DNA of 64,000 nt from DASQEH01 sp963765725 (GCA_963765725.1 CAVXXI010000001.1:124001-188000); one strand, 5' to 3'; positions 15,864 through 25,049 are shown, counted from the stretch's first letter. Numbers and translations are program-made. Notes: generated by a model from the letters alone, not told the origin.

Positions 15864-17114
15864 TCAGCCTCCGATGAGATGCATCCCGCACCACAGTCCC
15901 ACGACGGAAACGACGAGCACAACGGGCACGCTCACCAGCCCGAGGCGGGTGAAGTCGCCCAACGCGGGCTCGGCGTCATGCTCGCGCAGCACCCGACGCC
16001 ACAGCAGCGTCGCCAACGACCCGGCGTACGTGAGGTTCGGACCGATGTTGACGCCGAGGAGCACGGCCAACGACGCTCCGGGACCGGAGGCCGCGGTCAG
16101 CGGGATCAGCACGAGGGCCGCCGGCAGGTTGCTGATCACGTTGGCCAGTACCGCAGCGACGATCGCGACCCCGAGCAGGGCGAGCAGCGACTCCCCGCCC
16201 GGCAGGATGTGGCCGAGTCCGGTGTCCAGCCCGTTGTCGACGACCGCCCGCACGACCACGGCGAGCGCCAGCACGAACACGAGGAAGGGCACGCTGGCGG
16301 ACTGTCCGATCTCGACCAGCGAGGTACGCCGCTGGACGAGAGCTCTGGCGCCCAGCACCGCCGCACCGGCGGCGGCCACCCATGCGGGGTTGACACCGAT
16401 GACGGACGCGATCGCGAAGCCCACCAGGGTGAGCGCCAGCAGCGCGATCACCACGACCGGCACCGTCGGCTCGTCGGCCCGTACCGACGACTCACCTCCG
16501 GCGCCGAGGTCCGACGCGAAGAACCAGCGGAACACGACGTACTCGACCGCGACCGCGGACAGCCACGGCAGCGACATCAACGCGGTGAACCGGGTGAAGC
16601 TCAGACCCGTGGCGGCGAAGGCGAGCAGGTTGGTGAGGTTGGAGACGGGCAACAGCAGTGACCCCGAGTTGGCCAGATGCGTGCAGGCGTACACGTGCGG
16701 CCTGGGCCGGGCTCCGACGCGGGCCGCGGTCGCAAACACGACCGGCGTCAGCAGAACCACCGTGGCGTCCAGGCTCAGCACTGCCGTTATGACCGCCCCC
16801 ACGGCGAAGACATAGACGAGCAGCCGCTGCGGACGCCCGCGACAGCCGCGAGCCATCCAGGCTCCGGCCGCCTGGAACAGGCCCTCGTCGGCACACAGCT
16901 TCGCCAGCACCAAGATGGCGGCCAGGAACGCCACCACCGGCCACAGCCGGCTCAGCTCGTCCTTGGTGTGCTGCAGGGAGATGGCACCGGTCGCGACGAC
17001 AAGCAGAGCGGCCGGGACCCCCGCGACCGCCTCCGGCAGATCACGCGGCCGCGCCACGGCAAAGGCCAGGACGCCGAGCAGCAGAACCGTCGCGAAGGCC
17101 TCGCCAGCCCACAT
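15864..17114 (-). CDS. ArsB/NhaD-type anion or Na+/H+ transporter (SLC13-like fold)
   Basis: A 416-aa polytopic membrane protein with about ten helices of the ion-transporter (IT) superfamily. Two typical hairpin motifs occur: NSGSLLLPVSNLTNLLAF in the N-terminal half and NIGPNLTYAGSLATLLWRR in the C-terminal half, as in ArsB-like permeases. Arsenite export would need an ars regulator or reductase nearby, and none is present. Another oxyanion, or Na+/H+ exchange, is therefore equally possible. It is first in a two-gene unit with the Usp-like gene. The 215 bases upstream (17115-17329) separate it from the divergent gene and hold no other feature I can support. Confidence 0.8.
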   Translation of the reverse strand: MWAGEAFATVLLLGVLAFAVARPRDLPEAVAGVPAALLVVATGAISLQHTKDELSRLWPVVAFLAAILVLAKLCADEGLFQAAGAWMARGCRGRPQRLLVYVFAVGAVITAVLSLDATVVLLTPVVFATAARVGARPRPHVYACTHLANSGSLLLPVSNLTNLLAFAATGLSFTRFTALMSLPWLSAVAVEYVVFRWFFASDLGAGGESSVRADEPTVPVVVIALLALTLVGFAIASVIGVNPAWVAAAGAAVLGARALVQRRTSLVEIGQSASVPFLVFVLALAVVVRAVVDNGLDTGLGHILPGGESLLALLGVAIVAAVLANVISNLPAALVLIPLTAASGPGASLAVLLGVNIGPNLTYAGSLATLLWRRVLREHDAEPALGDFTRLGLVSVPVVLVVSVVGLWCGMHLIGG

Positions 17115-17329
17115 GCTCAGCGCTCAGCCCCCTGTACATCGGCACCGGTCCCAGGACGTCTCGTTGTCTCGAACCTACTGCTCAGCGATCCGCGAGAGCC
17201 CACCGCACGTACCCGATAGCGCTCCGCTCGTACGTGTCGCCGGCGCGACGACGGCGGCGCAAGACGAGCACACGAGGGTGGACCCGGCTCACCGGGCAGG
17301 CCCGATGCTGAGGCGCTACGGTGCAGCCC

Positions 17330-18316
17330 ATGCCTGCGCCCTCGATGCGGTTGGTCGTTCCGCACTTCGGGGACCGTCCGTCGTGGTTCCCGCTCGTCGT
17401 CCGGAGCATGGCGAGCAATCCCGACGTCCACTGGCTGTTGTACACGGAGCGGCCGGTTGCCGACGCCCCGCCCAACGTCACCGTGCAGCTGTGCGAGTTC
17501 GAGGATCTCGCCGCCCGCATTGGTGCCCACTTCGCGTTCGAGATCTCCCTGGATCGTCCGTACAAGCTGTGCGACTTCCGGCCCGCCTTCGGTGAGATCT
17601 TCGCCGCCGAGCTGGCGGGTTACGACTTCTGGGGGCACAGCGACCTCGACGTCATCTTCGGCCGGATCCGGGACCACCTTCCGCCGGCGGCCTTCCGGGC
17701 CGACAAGATCCTCTTCCAGGGCAACTTCGCCCTGTACCGGAACACGCCGGAGGCAGCGCGCTGGTACCGCCACGAGGCGGGGAAGATCAGCTACTACGAC
17801 GTGATGACCACCCCGGAGGCGCGGCACTTCGACGAGTGGGGTGGCATCTACTGGCTCCTCGACGACCTGGGTGTCCGCTCCTGGCAGGAGGAAGCCATCT
17901 TCGACCTGTCGTTCGCCGAGTACCGGACCCGAGCGGAGTCCGCGTCGAGCCGGCGGCCGAGGCGCTACGCGTGGGAGGACGGCGAGGTCTGCGAGTACAC
18001 GCTGGGCCGCGGCGGGAGAGTCGAACGGCGGACGGCGCTGCTCGCCCACATCCAGAAGCGGGTGATGCGGGCACCAGGAGCAGCGGTGACCCGTGCCGAC
18101 CGGTACTGGATAAACGCCAACGGCTTCAGCGCGCAGGGTCGCGTGTCGCCGTGGTCTGTGCGGGCTGCCAGGGTTCCCTGGGGACACGAGATCGTGCCGT
18201 TCTACTGGCGCCGGCTGCAGCGCAGCCTCCAGCGCTGGGCGGCTCGCAGGACCGTGTCGTCTGAACCCGACCGGGTCCCGCAAGCCACGATGGTGACCTC
18301 GCGAACCACCCGATAG
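17330..18316 (+). CDS. Glycosyltransferase-like protein (DUF6625-type)
   Basis: A 328-aa soluble protein. GT-A-like features are VPHFGDRPSWFPLVVRSM and LLYTERP near the N-terminus, DRPYKLCDFRPAFGEIF, and the aspartate cluster FWGHSDLDVIFG at about residue 108, which resembles a metal-binding D-x-D. It probably transfers a sugar in surface-polysaccharide or glycan metabolism, but no acceptor is identifiable and it is not in a polysaccharide cluster. TACGGT seven bases before the ATG suggests a leaderless transcript starting at 17330; a GTG at 17321 is an alternative. Confidence 0.65.
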   Translation: MPAPSMRLVVPHFGDRPSWFPLVVRSMASNPDVHWLLYTERPVADAPPNVTVQLCEFEDLAARIGAHFAFEISLDRPYKLCDFRPAFGEIFAAELAGYDFWGHSDLDVIFGRIRDHLPPAAFRADKILFQGNFALYRNTPEAARWYRHEAGKISYYDVMTTPEARHFDEWGGIYWLLDDLGVRSWQEEAIFDLSFAEYRTRAESASSRRPRRYAWEDGEVCEYTLGRGGRVERRTALLAHIQKRVMRAPGAAVTRADRYWINANGFSAQGRVSPWSVRAARVPWGHEIVPFYWRRLQRSLQRWAARRTVSSEPDRVPQATMVTSRTTR

Positions 18317-18325
18317 TTTTGGCAG

Positions 18326-19246
18326 ATGCCGACACCTTGGCCGTCGCTGCCGTACGAGGAGTGGAGCGCCACCGCGGACACCCTGCACGCGTACACGCAG
18401 GTACTGGGCAAGCTCGCCGCTCTGCTCGCCCCTGCGGAGCCCCAGCTGCAGCACGCCGCCCTTCGCCTCACCGCCCGCGGCTGGGAGACGCTTCCGTTGC
18501 CGGCTCCCGACGGCTCCGGCGTGCTCGTGGTCACGCTGGACCTCCGGGTGCACCAGGCGATCGCCGAGCACAGCGACGGTCGCAGCCGACACATGCGGCT
18601 CGGTCCCGGCAGAACGGTCGGTGAGGTCACGCGGGACCTGCTGTCGGCGGTGAGCGACCTCGTGGGTCCCGTGAGCATCAACCCCACGCCCCAGGAGGTT
18701 CCCTGGACGACGCCGCTCGACGCCGATGACGAGCACGGTACTTACGAACCAGGCCAGGTGGCGACGTACTTCGAGGCTGCGACCCGTGCCGCCGTCGTCC
18801 TCGCCGCCCTGCGCGCCCCGTACCGGGGACGATCCACGCCGGTCAACGCCTGGTGGGGGTCGTTCGACCTGGCGGTGAACCTGTTCTCCGGCCTGCCGGC
18901 GGAGCCGCCCTCGTCCGACTTCATCATGCGCAACGGGATGGACGCCCAAGACGTCGCAGTCGGCTGGTGGCCGGGCGACGCCCGATACTCACGGGCCGCC
19001 TTCTACGCCTATGCCCACCCCGCGCCCGCGGACTTCGGGACAGCAGGGCTCTCGCCCTCCGCCGCCCACTGGGAGCCGAGCCTCGGTGAGTACGTCCTCG
19101 ACTGGGACGACGTCCGGGCCAGCCCTGATCCGCATGCGACCGCTCTGGACTTCGCCCGGTCTGCCGTACGGCATGCCTGCCTGGTGTGCGGATGGGACCC
19201 CGCCCTTGCGGCCAGTGTCGAGGGCACGCCGCCGCCTCTGGTATAG
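18326..19246 (+). CDS. DUF5996 family protein
   Basis: A 306-aa protein with the pattern of DUF5996: WPSLPYEEWSATADTLHAY at the start, then FDLRVHQ-type strands (VVTLDLRVHQAIA), INPTPQEVPWTTPLD, and WGSFDLAVNLFSG followed by IMRNGMDAQDVAVGWWPGD. It ends in a segment typical of the family, FYAYAHPAP. The function of the family is unknown. TAGTTT followed by six bases and the ATG suggests a leaderless message. It lies 9 bases after the preceding gene, in the same orientation. Confidence 0.75.
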   Translation: MPTPWPSLPYEEWSATADTLHAYTQVLGKLAALLAPAEPQLQHAALRLTARGWETLPLPAPDGSGVLVVTLDLRVHQAIAEHSDGRSRHMRLGPGRTVGEVTRDLLSAVSDLVGPVSINPTPQEVPWTTPLDADDEHGTYEPGQVATYFEAATRAAVVLAALRAPYRGRSTPVNAWWGSFDLAVNLFSGLPAEPPSSDFIMRNGMDAQDVAVGWWPGDARYSRAAFYAYAHPAPADFGTAGLSPSAAHWEPSLGEYVLDWDDVRASPDPHATALDFARSAVRHACLVCGWDPALAASVEGTPPPLV

Positions 19247-19269
19247 GCGGAGGGGCCCCCACGTGAACG

Positions 19270-20139
19270 TCATGACGTGGCGTGGGCGATGCGGTAGAAG
19301 CCCGGGACCCGCCGGGAGGCCAGGCCGTACCGGACGAGCGCCTGAGTTGTCGACAGGTCGGCCCGAAGGTGCCAGCCGCGCTCGGTGAGGTAGACAGGAA
19401 GCTCGGCAGGCTCGAAGCCGAACACGAACGGCTCGCCGGCTCGCGCGACCGAGCGCACCCAGGCTGCGGCGTGAGGGAAGTGCAACGTCTTGTCGATGAG
19501 CCGTCGGTCCACGTACGTCAGCATGAGATGGCTACCGGGTCCGGAGATGCTACGGGCCCAGCGCAACGTCGCGTCCACGGCCTGCGGGCTCAGGTAGCTG
19601 GCGACCCCCTCCCAGATGGTGAACGTCGCCAGGCCGCTCCGCAGGCCGGCATCGGTCAGGGCGTTCGCCAGCTCGTCGCGATCGAAGTCGAGTGGGACGA
19701 ACGTCACCTGGTCGGGCCACGTCTCGAGCTCGCCCTCGAGGACGTGCAGCTTGGCGGCCTGCGTGTCGGGGTGGTCGACCTCGAACACCGCCAGGCGCCG
19801 CAGTTCCGGCATGCGGTAGGCGCGCGTGTCGAACCCTGCACCGAGGATGACCACCTGCTGTACGCCGGCGGACACGGCCGAGCGCAGAGCGTCGTCGATG
19901 AGACGCGTCCTGACGACCGCCGAAGGGCGGGGGCCGGGAATCCACCGGTCGAGCAGCCAGGGCAGCGCTCCCCCGACGGTGGGCAGACCGGCCGCGACCA
20001 CCGCGGCCCGCAGCGATCTGTCGAGGAAGGCCACGGCCAGCGGGTCGTCGAACAGCCGCTGTCGGGCCGGGCGTCGGGACTCCAGGGCTCGGAAGAACGC
20101 CGCGTACTGCGCCGTGCGGCTCTGTTGCCCGGCGATCAC
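19270..20139 (-). CDS. Class I SAM-dependent methyltransferase (TIGR00027/LCMT-like)
   Basis: A 289-aa protein resembling the leucine carboxyl methyltransferase-like family abundant in actinobacteria. The SAM motif VVILGAGFDTRAYRM is followed by FEVDHPDTQAAK (acidic residue for ribose) and FTIWEGVASYLSP. The N-terminal SRTAQYAAFFRALE is the usual beginning of the family. I therefore place the start at the GTG at 20139 rather than at a TTG at 20229, which would overlap the next gene. The substrate is unknown. A weak hairpin (CCACGT/ACGTGG, 19259-19280) overlaps the stop. Confidence 0.8.
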   Translation of the reverse strand: MIAGQQSRTAQYAAFFRALESRRPARQRLFDDPLAVAFLDRSLRAAVVAAGLPTVGGALPWLLDRWIPGPRPSAVVRTRLIDDALRSAVSAGVQQVVILGAGFDTRAYRMPELRRLAVFEVDHPDTQAAKLHVLEGELETWPDQVTFVPLDFDRDELANALTDAGLRSGLATFTIWEGVASYLSPQAVDATLRWARSISGPGSHLMLTYVDRRLIDKTLHFPHAAAWVRSVARAGEPFVFGFEPAELPVYLTERGWHLRADLSTTQALVRYGLASRRVPGFYRIAHATS

Positions 20140-20194
20140 CTGCTGAGCCTGCCACAGCGCTGGCCCACGCCTTCCGCCACCGTTTGCCGGGAGA

Positions 20195-20869
20195 CTAGGC
20201 CCCAGCCAGCGAGGCTGACCGGGTTGCAAGCAGCAGCCCCACCCCGACGGCGAACGCTGCGAAGGCCCACCCGAAGCTGGTCCTGCGACCTACGAGAGCG
20301 AGCAGAGCGAGCCCGACCAGCACCTGCGCGAGCCAGTAGGCACCGCTGGTGGTGTCTCGTACCGTGAGGTACGCAGCAAGCCCCTCACCACCGACGATGC
20401 CGGCGACCAGGCCGCCGCCGAGGCTTCCCCAGGGCGCCGCGCGAGTACGCCAGAAGTACGCAGCGCACCCCACCAGAGGTCCGAAGAAGACCGCTGCGGA
20501 CAACCAGAATACGACCGTCGCCGGTGCCGAGCCGAATCCTCCGGTCGCGGCCGTCGCGACGTAGCCGATCTCCGACGCCGCCAGCGACAGCACCGCACAG
20601 ACACCGGAGACCCGCGCGGTCCTGCCGAGCAGGGCGACCGCGAAGGCGACAAGCACCCACGGGGCTGCCGAGTTGACGAGGGGGTGGAGCACTTCGGGCA
20701 GACGCGACTGGCCGAGCTGGGTCAGACCGCCGATGGTCAACCCGGCGACCGCCGACAGGACCACGGCCGCACCTCGGGACCTGCCGCCGACCGAGTCCTG
20801 GTTGCCGGTGATGGACGGGGACACGGCTGGCAGCGTCAAGGGGTACACAGCTGCCATCGTGGACGTCAT
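20195..20869 (-). CDS. DUF6518-like integral membrane protein
   Basis: A protein of about 224 aa with six hydrophobic segments, including LVNSAAPWVLVAFAVALLG, GPLVGCAAYFW, and a C-terminal GWAFAAFAVGVGLLL. It resembles a small membrane family of unknown function (DUF6518). The start is uncertain: ATG at 20869 or 20857, neither with a clear ribosome site. It reads away from the divergent PPOX gene at 20985. Confidence 0.6.
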   Translation of the reverse strand: MTSTMAAVYPLTLPAVSPSITGNQDSVGGRSRGAAVVLSAVAGLTIGGLTQLGQSRLPEVLHPLVNSAAPWVLVAFAVALLGRTARVSGVCAVLSLAASEIGYVATAATGGFGSAPATVVFWLSAAVFFGPLVGCAAYFWRTRAAPWGSLGGGLVAGIVGGEGLAAYLTVRDTTSGAYWLAQVLVGLALLALVGRRTSFGWAFAAFAVGVGLLLATRSASLAGA

Positions 20870-20984
20870 CGCCGCCGAGCACATCAGCCTCAGGTACCGC
20901 GGTCTCCGCCTCCTGTACCGACATCGGCGTCTCACCCGGCCCGCGTCTGTTGCGAGGGGCGTGCCGGGTGCGACGATGGGGCGG

Positions 20985-21422
20985 ATGACGACTCTCGAGG
21001 AAGCTGCCGGCGTAGGGCAAGGCGAGCACGGTCTTGCCGTCGTGGCGACCCTGCGCGCCGACGGCACCATCCAGTCCACCTTGGTCAACGCGGGCGTCCT
21101 CGCCCACCCCGTGACAGGCGACCCGGCTCTCGCGTTCGTCACCTACGGCAAGGTCAAGCTCGCGAACCTCCGGAGCCGGCCGCAGGTGACCACGACGTTT
21201 CGCGCCGGCTGGCGATGGGCGACGGTCGAGGGCGTGGCTGAGCTCGTCGGCCCGGACGATCCGCGTGCGGAGATAGGGCCCGAGCGCCTCCGGCTCCTGC
21301 TGCGCGAGGTGTTCACCGCTGCCGGTGGGGTGCACGACGACTGGGACGAGTACGACCGGGTGATGGCAGAGCAGCGGCGGACCGTCGTCTTGGTGACGCC
21401 CCTCCGGATGTACGGCAGCTGA
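20985..21422 (+). CDS. PPOX-class (pyridoxamine 5'-phosphate oxidase-like) F420/flavin-dependent protein
   Basis: A 145-aa split-barrel protein. The family pattern is LAVVATLRADGTIQSTLVNAG, then LAFVTYGKVKLANLRSRPQ, then TVEGVAELVGPDDP. The K-x3-L-R positions line the cofactor phosphate site in F420-dependent PPOX proteins. It is likely an oxidoreductase using F420H2 or a flavin; its substrate is unknown. It starts at the ATG at 20985. Confidence 0.8.
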   Translation: MTTLEEAAGVGQGEHGLAVVATLRADGTIQSTLVNAGVLAHPVTGDPALAFVTYGKVKLANLRSRPQVTTTFRAGWRWATVEGVAELVGPDDPRAEIGPERLRLLLREVFTAAGGVHDDWDEYDRVMAEQRRTVVLVTPLRMYGS

Positions 21423-21433
21423 GTCCGCCGGGG

Positions 21434-21628
21434 CTACCTGCGCCGAGAGGCGATCGTCCGGCTGATGGCGAAGGCGATCGCGAACGTGATCAGCGCGACG
21501 ATGACGCCTACCCCGACGGCACCGCCGAAGCTTGCGCCGGTCAGCAAGGCGATCACGATGTAGATCACTCCGGCGATGAGGCCCGAGATCAGGTTTCCCT
21601 TGACGGTGGTGTTCATTTGGCTGGGCAA
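21434..21628 (-). CDS. Small two-helix membrane protein
   Basis: A 64-aa protein with two hydrophobic helices (LISGLIAGVIYIVIALLTG and GVGVIVALITFAIAFAIS) ending in SRTIASRRR. GAGGAGG precedes the TTG at 21628 by 5 bases, and that start is preferred; an ATG at 21616 is farther from the ribosome site. I do not recognise a family. It converges with the PPOX gene (12-base gap) and is divergent from the SMP-30 gene. Confidence 0.65.
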   Translation of the reverse strand: MPSQMNTTVKGNLISGLIAGVIYIVIALLTGASFGGAVGVGVIVALITFAIAFAISRTIASRRR

Positions 21629-21784
21629 CGGTGCCTCCTCGTGGGCGGCTGCGAATCTACCGCGGCGGCTTGCCCACCGGTGTCCGCCCCGCCGCGCGCA
21701 GCCGAGGAATGTCAGCTCCAGCCCGCGGCGGACGTCTGGCCCGTCTCGAGAGGGGAACGGGGACTTCGCCGAGAGGAGATTTCG

Positions 21785-22708
21785 ATGCGACAGTTCCGTG
21801 CGGAGCGGGCGACGGAGCACACCTACCAGCTCGCCGAGGGTCCCGTCTGGGATGGCGTCCGGCAACAGCTGCTCTGGGTCGACATCCAGGCCGGCGACGT
21901 CCACAGAGGAGAGCTGCGGAGCTCCTCCATCGTGCCCACGGCGGTCCACCACCTGGACACCACGGTCAGCGCCGTGGTGCCTGCTCCCGACAGTCGACTG
22001 CTTGTCGCCGGCCATCACAGCGTCTACCTCGTGGATAGCGCGGGTGCGACGACCGAGGTGGCCCGGCTCGTCCCTGATGACCAGGAGCGGCGGCTCAACG
22101 ACGGCAAGTGCGACCCGGCCGGTCGCTTCCTGGTGGGTACCCAGCCCCTCGGCAGCCACGTCCACGAGTTCCTGTACTCGATAGACGCCAGCCGTGGCGT
22201 GGAGGTCGTCGACGACGACCTGCACCTGTCGAACGGGCTCGGCTGGTCGCCCGACGGCGCGACGATGTACTCCGTCGACACCACGCCCGGCATGCTCTGG
22301 GAGCGGTCGTACGACGCCCGGACCGGGACGCGGGGTGAGCGTCGTGAGCTCCTCCATGTGACCGACGGCTCGCCCGACGGGATGTGCGTCGACGTCGACG
22401 GCAACCTCTGGGTCGCGATCTGGGGAGCCGGCGAGGTCCGGCACTTCAGTCCCCGCGGTGAGCTGCTCGGTGTCGTCTCGGTGCCGGCGCCGCACACGTC
22501 CTGCCCGACGTTCGCAGGGGCCGACCTCGACATCATGGTGATCTCCACCGCCGCCGACGGTCTGTCTGCCGACGAGCTGGCCGCGTACCCGGACTCCGGT
22601 GCACTGTTCGTAGCCGACGTGGGGGTCCGGGGTCTCCCCGCGGCGGCCTGGAGCGGCAATGCAGACCTGAGCGATGCGTGGCCCTTGACGGTGCCCGGAC
22701 GGCAATGA
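21785..22708 (+). CDS. SMP-30/gluconolactonase family protein
   Basis: A 307-aa six-bladed beta-propeller lactonase that would hydrolyse a sugar lactone to its acid using a divalent metal. Conserved metal and substrate residues are in LAEGPVWDG (Glu at about 18), RLNDGKCDPAGRFLVGT (Asn/Asp), LSNGLGWSPDG and DGSPDGMCVDVDGNLWVAIW. The ATG follows GAGGAG. It stands alone rather than in a sugar operon. It could feed the sugar-acid enzymes at 52.7-61 kb or 2 kb, but that link is only metabolic inference. Confidence 0.9.
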   Translation: MRQFRAERATEHTYQLAEGPVWDGVRQQLLWVDIQAGDVHRGELRSSSIVPTAVHHLDTTVSAVVPAPDSRLLVAGHHSVYLVDSAGATTEVARLVPDDQERRLNDGKCDPAGRFLVGTQPLGSHVHEFLYSIDASRGVEVVDDDLHLSNGLGWSPDGATMYSVDTTPGMLWERSYDARTGTRGERRELLHVTDGSPDGMCVDVDGNLWVAIWGAGEVRHFSPRGELLGVVSVPAPHTSCPTFAGADLDIMVISTAADGLSADELAAYPDSGALFVADVGVRGLPAAAWSGNADLSDAWPLTVPGRQ

Positions 22709-22721
22709 TGCCTCGGGGACA

Positions 22722-22842
22722 GCTCGGCCGAACATTCTCGCCCGCTCACCCCAGCATTCCTGCCCGCTCGACCGGGCATTTTCGCCCGCTCGGCCGGACA
22801 TTCCCGCCCTCTCGACCGGACATTCCTGCCCGCTCGACCAGG
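22722..22842 (+). repeat. 22-bp tandem repeat array C (variant subfamily)
   Basis: Five complete 22-base units at 22722, 22744, 22766, 22788 and 22810, plus a partial unit to 22842. The unit is GCTCGRCCGGAC followed by ATTCCYGCCC. It shares the 22-base period and a TTCC[C/T]GCC core with arrays A, B and D, but the flanks differ. There are no spacers. It lies in the 202-base gap between the SMP-30 and hemerythrin genes. Confidence 0.85.
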
Positions 22843-22910
22843 AGGGGGCGGGTGGCGTGAAGCGGGGGCTCGATGGGTACGGATGCACCATCGCCGACCG
22901 AGGAGACCGC

Positions 22911-23477
22911 ATGTCCGAGACCAGCAGCGAACACGACGTCGTCGACGTCCTCACCATCGACCACCGAGAGGCCACGTCGCTCATCGCCCAGATCTGGAGC
23001 ACGCACGACCCCGAGCAGCGCCGGGACCTGGCCGACACCCTGATCAGCGAGCTGGTCCGGCACTCCGTCGCCGAGGAGATGTACGTGTACCCGGCCATGA
23101 AGAAGCACCTGCCGAACGGTGACGAGGCAGTTCAGCACGACACCGAGGAGCACAAGGAGCTCGAGCAGACCATGAAGGAGCTCGAGGGGGTCGAGCCCGA
23201 CGACGCGCGTTTCGACGAGCTGGTCCGCCAGCTGGAGACGACCCTCGTCGACCACATCGACGACGAGGAGGCCGACCAGTTCCCCGAGCTACGGGCCCGC
23301 GTCCCGCGCGCGGAGCTCGTCGAGATGGCCGGCAAGGTCGAGACAGCCAAGAAGCTGGCGCCGACCCGGCCGCATCCGTCGGCACCCAACGCCGAGGTGT
23401 TCCACAAGCTGGTAGGGCCGGGCGTGGGCCTCGTCGACCGCCTCCGCGACAAGCTGACGGGACGCGCCACCGGTTAG
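22911..23477 (+). CDS. Hemerythrin HHE domain protein
   Basis: A 188-aa di-iron four-helix protein. The HHE ligand pattern is IDHREATSLIAQIW, then LVRHSVAEEMYVYP, then HDTEEHKELEQ, then LVDHIDDEEADQFPEL. Such proteins bind oxygen, NO or iron and are linked to redox stress. The ATG at 22911 follows GAGGAG. The C-terminal 60 residues (APTRPHPSAPNAEVFHKL) are conserved in actinobacterial members. The next gene begins 6 bases after the stop. Confidence 0.9.
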   Translation: MSETSSEHDVVDVLTIDHREATSLIAQIWSTHDPEQRRDLADTLISELVRHSVAEEMYVYPAMKKHLPNGDEAVQHDTEEHKELEQTMKELEGVEPDDARFDELVRQLETTLVDHIDDEEADQFPELRARVPRAELVEMAGKVETAKKLAPTRPHPSAPNAEVFHKLVGPGVGLVDRLRDKLTGRATG

Positions 23478-23483
23478 CCCGTC

Positions 23484-23708
23484 ATGTCGCGGGGGACGTC
23501 GCGCAGACCGTCCGGACGCGAGCCGACCGAGGCGCGTAGCGCCGTCGGGCTGCGGAAGGTGCTCGCCTGGTTCGGGCTGCTCGTGGGCGTGGCCGGGGCT
23601 GGTCTGGCGGAGCTCGTCGTCGATCCGAGGCAGCCGATCACCGCGATAGCGTGCCTGCTGATCTCGGCCGTTGCGCTGGTCGACCTCGCGGTGCTCGCGC
23701 GCCGCTGA
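23484..23708 (+). CDS. DUF6343-like small membrane protein
   Basis: A 74-aa protein. The basic N-terminus (SRGTSRRPSGREPTEARSA) is followed by two hydrophobic helices, ending in VDLAVLARR. It resembles the DUF6343 family of actinobacterial small membrane proteins of unknown function. It lies 6 bases after the hemerythrin gene, so the two are probably co-transcribed. Confidence 0.7.
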   Translation: MSRGTSRRPSGREPTEARSAVGLRKVLAWFGLLVGVAGAGLAELVVDPRQPITAIACLLISAVALVDLAVLARR

Positions 23709-23747
23709 GCGTGGTGGTCGGCCCGGTGGGAGGTGACGGTCCCGCGG

Positions 23748-25043
23748 TCACAGCAGGGGGCGCAGTGGAGCGAGGAGCGCCTCGGTGAACCGTCGGTGCA
23801 CCCCGCGAGCCTCCCAGTCGGCCTGCATCAGCTCCCGCGCGTTCCCGAGGTCGGTGGCGAAGATCTCCTCCATCCGCTCGGCCATCGCCGGGTCGACGAA
23901 CTCGACGTTGATCTCGTAGTTGCCGGTCATGCTCAGCCGGTCCAGGTTCGCGGTGCCGACCGTCGACCACTGGCCGTCGATGGTGGACGTCTTCGCGTGG
24001 ACCATCGCGCCCTGGAAGAGGAAGATCCGCACGCCGCCAGTCAGCAGCTGCTCGTAGTAGCCCCGCGACAGCCAGTCGGCCACGACGTGGTTCGAGGTCG
24101 CCGGGAGCAGGAGCCGGACGTCGACACCGCGACCCGCCGCGGCCCTCAGCGCCTCCACGAAATCCCCGTCCGGGATGAAGTACGCATGGGTGAGGTACAC
24201 GTGCCGCTGGGCTCGGCTGATGGCCTCGAGGTACATGGACCGGATCGGGAACATCCACTGGTTGGGAAGGTTGCGGTGTACGCGGATCCGCGGCTCCCAG
24301 TCGGCGACCGTGTCGACGAGGAGCGGGTGCCCACTGCGCTTCAGGTTCGACTTCAGGTTCCAGAAGTCGGTGAACGCTCGTTGCAGGTCCCAGACGCCGG
24401 GACCGCTGATGCGGACATGTGTGTCGCGCCACGACGTTGCGTACGCGGTGCCGACGTTGTAGCCGCCGACGAAGGCGACCCGGTCGTCGACGACCAGGAT
24501 CTTGCGGTGGTCGCGCCCGTACCGGCGCAGGTCGTAGAAGCGCCACCCGGCGCCGTAAGCCGGGTACTTCAGCACATGCAGGGCCGGCGAGAACCGCTTG
24601 AAGGCCGGTGAGACGACCAGGTTGGCGAAGCCGTCATAGATGGCGTACACCTCGACGCCCCGGGCGGCGGCCCGGGTCAGGGTGTCCTTGAACTGCCTGC
24701 CGGTCGAGTCGCCCTTCCAGATGTAGGTCTCGAACAAGATCCTGTGCTCGGCGGCGTCGATCGCGGCGAGCATGTCGGCGAACAGCTCCCGGCCGAAGGA
24801 GTAGGTGGTCACCGACCCGGTGCCGACGTCGGCGTGCACCGGCGGGCTGGTCGGAAACGGCTTCGGCTTCTTGCCCCGGCGACGATAGGAGTCCACGAGC
24901 GTCAAGGACACCGCGACGACGAGCTGGGCGCCGAACAGCATCAGCAGCCCTCGTCTGGCCAGTCTGACCAGGGAGGCGACGGGCGACCTGGCGAGCGGCG
25001 AGGCTGCCCGTCGCCGCCTCAGCGGTCCTCGTGGCGGCGTCAC
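23748..25043 (-). CDS. Phospholipase D-like protein (cardiolipin synthase type)
   Basis: A 431-aa membrane enzyme with two HKD half-sites: HRKILVVDDRVAFVGGYN and HAKTSTIDGQWSTVGTANLD. An N-terminal transmembrane segment (LLMLFGAQLVVAVSLTLV) anchors it. The reaction expected is phosphatidyl transfer to make cardiolipin or a related phospholipid. The start is the GTG at 25043. A TACATT -10 element six bases upstream implies the transcript begins at the start codon. It is divergent from the cation exporter. Confidence 0.88.
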   Translation of the reverse strand: MTPPRGPLRRRRAASPLARSPVASLVRLARRGLLMLFGAQLVVAVSLTLVDSYRRRGKKPKPFPTSPPVHADVGTGSVTTYSFGRELFADMLAAIDAAEHRILFETYIWKGDSTGRQFKDTLTRAAARGVEVYAIYDGFANLVVSPAFKRFSPALHVLKYPAYGAGWRFYDLRRYGRDHRKILVVDDRVAFVGGYNVGTAYATSWRDTHVRISGPGVWDLQRAFTDFWNLKSNLKRSGHPLLVDTVADWEPRIRVHRNLPNQWMFPIRSMYLEAISRAQRHVYLTHAYFIPDGDFVEALRAAAGRGVDVRLLLPATSNHVVADWLSRGYYEQLLTGGVRIFLFQGAMVHAKTSTIDGQWSTVGTANLDRLSMTGNYEINVEFVDPAMAERMEEIFATDLGNARELMQADWEARGVHRRFTEALLAPLRPLL

Positions 25044-25049
25044 TGGCCA

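Noticed and set aside
15864..17114. Arsenic resistance operon
   Set aside because: Only an ArsB-like permease is present; no ArsR, ArsC or ArsA is adjacent, so arsenite specificity is unsupported.
21434..23098. 554-codon minus-strand open frame spanning the small membrane protein, SMP-30 and array C
   Set aside because: Only its last 64 codons are a real small gene; the rest is antisense to SMP-30 and reads through 22-bp repeats out of phase with a protein repeat.
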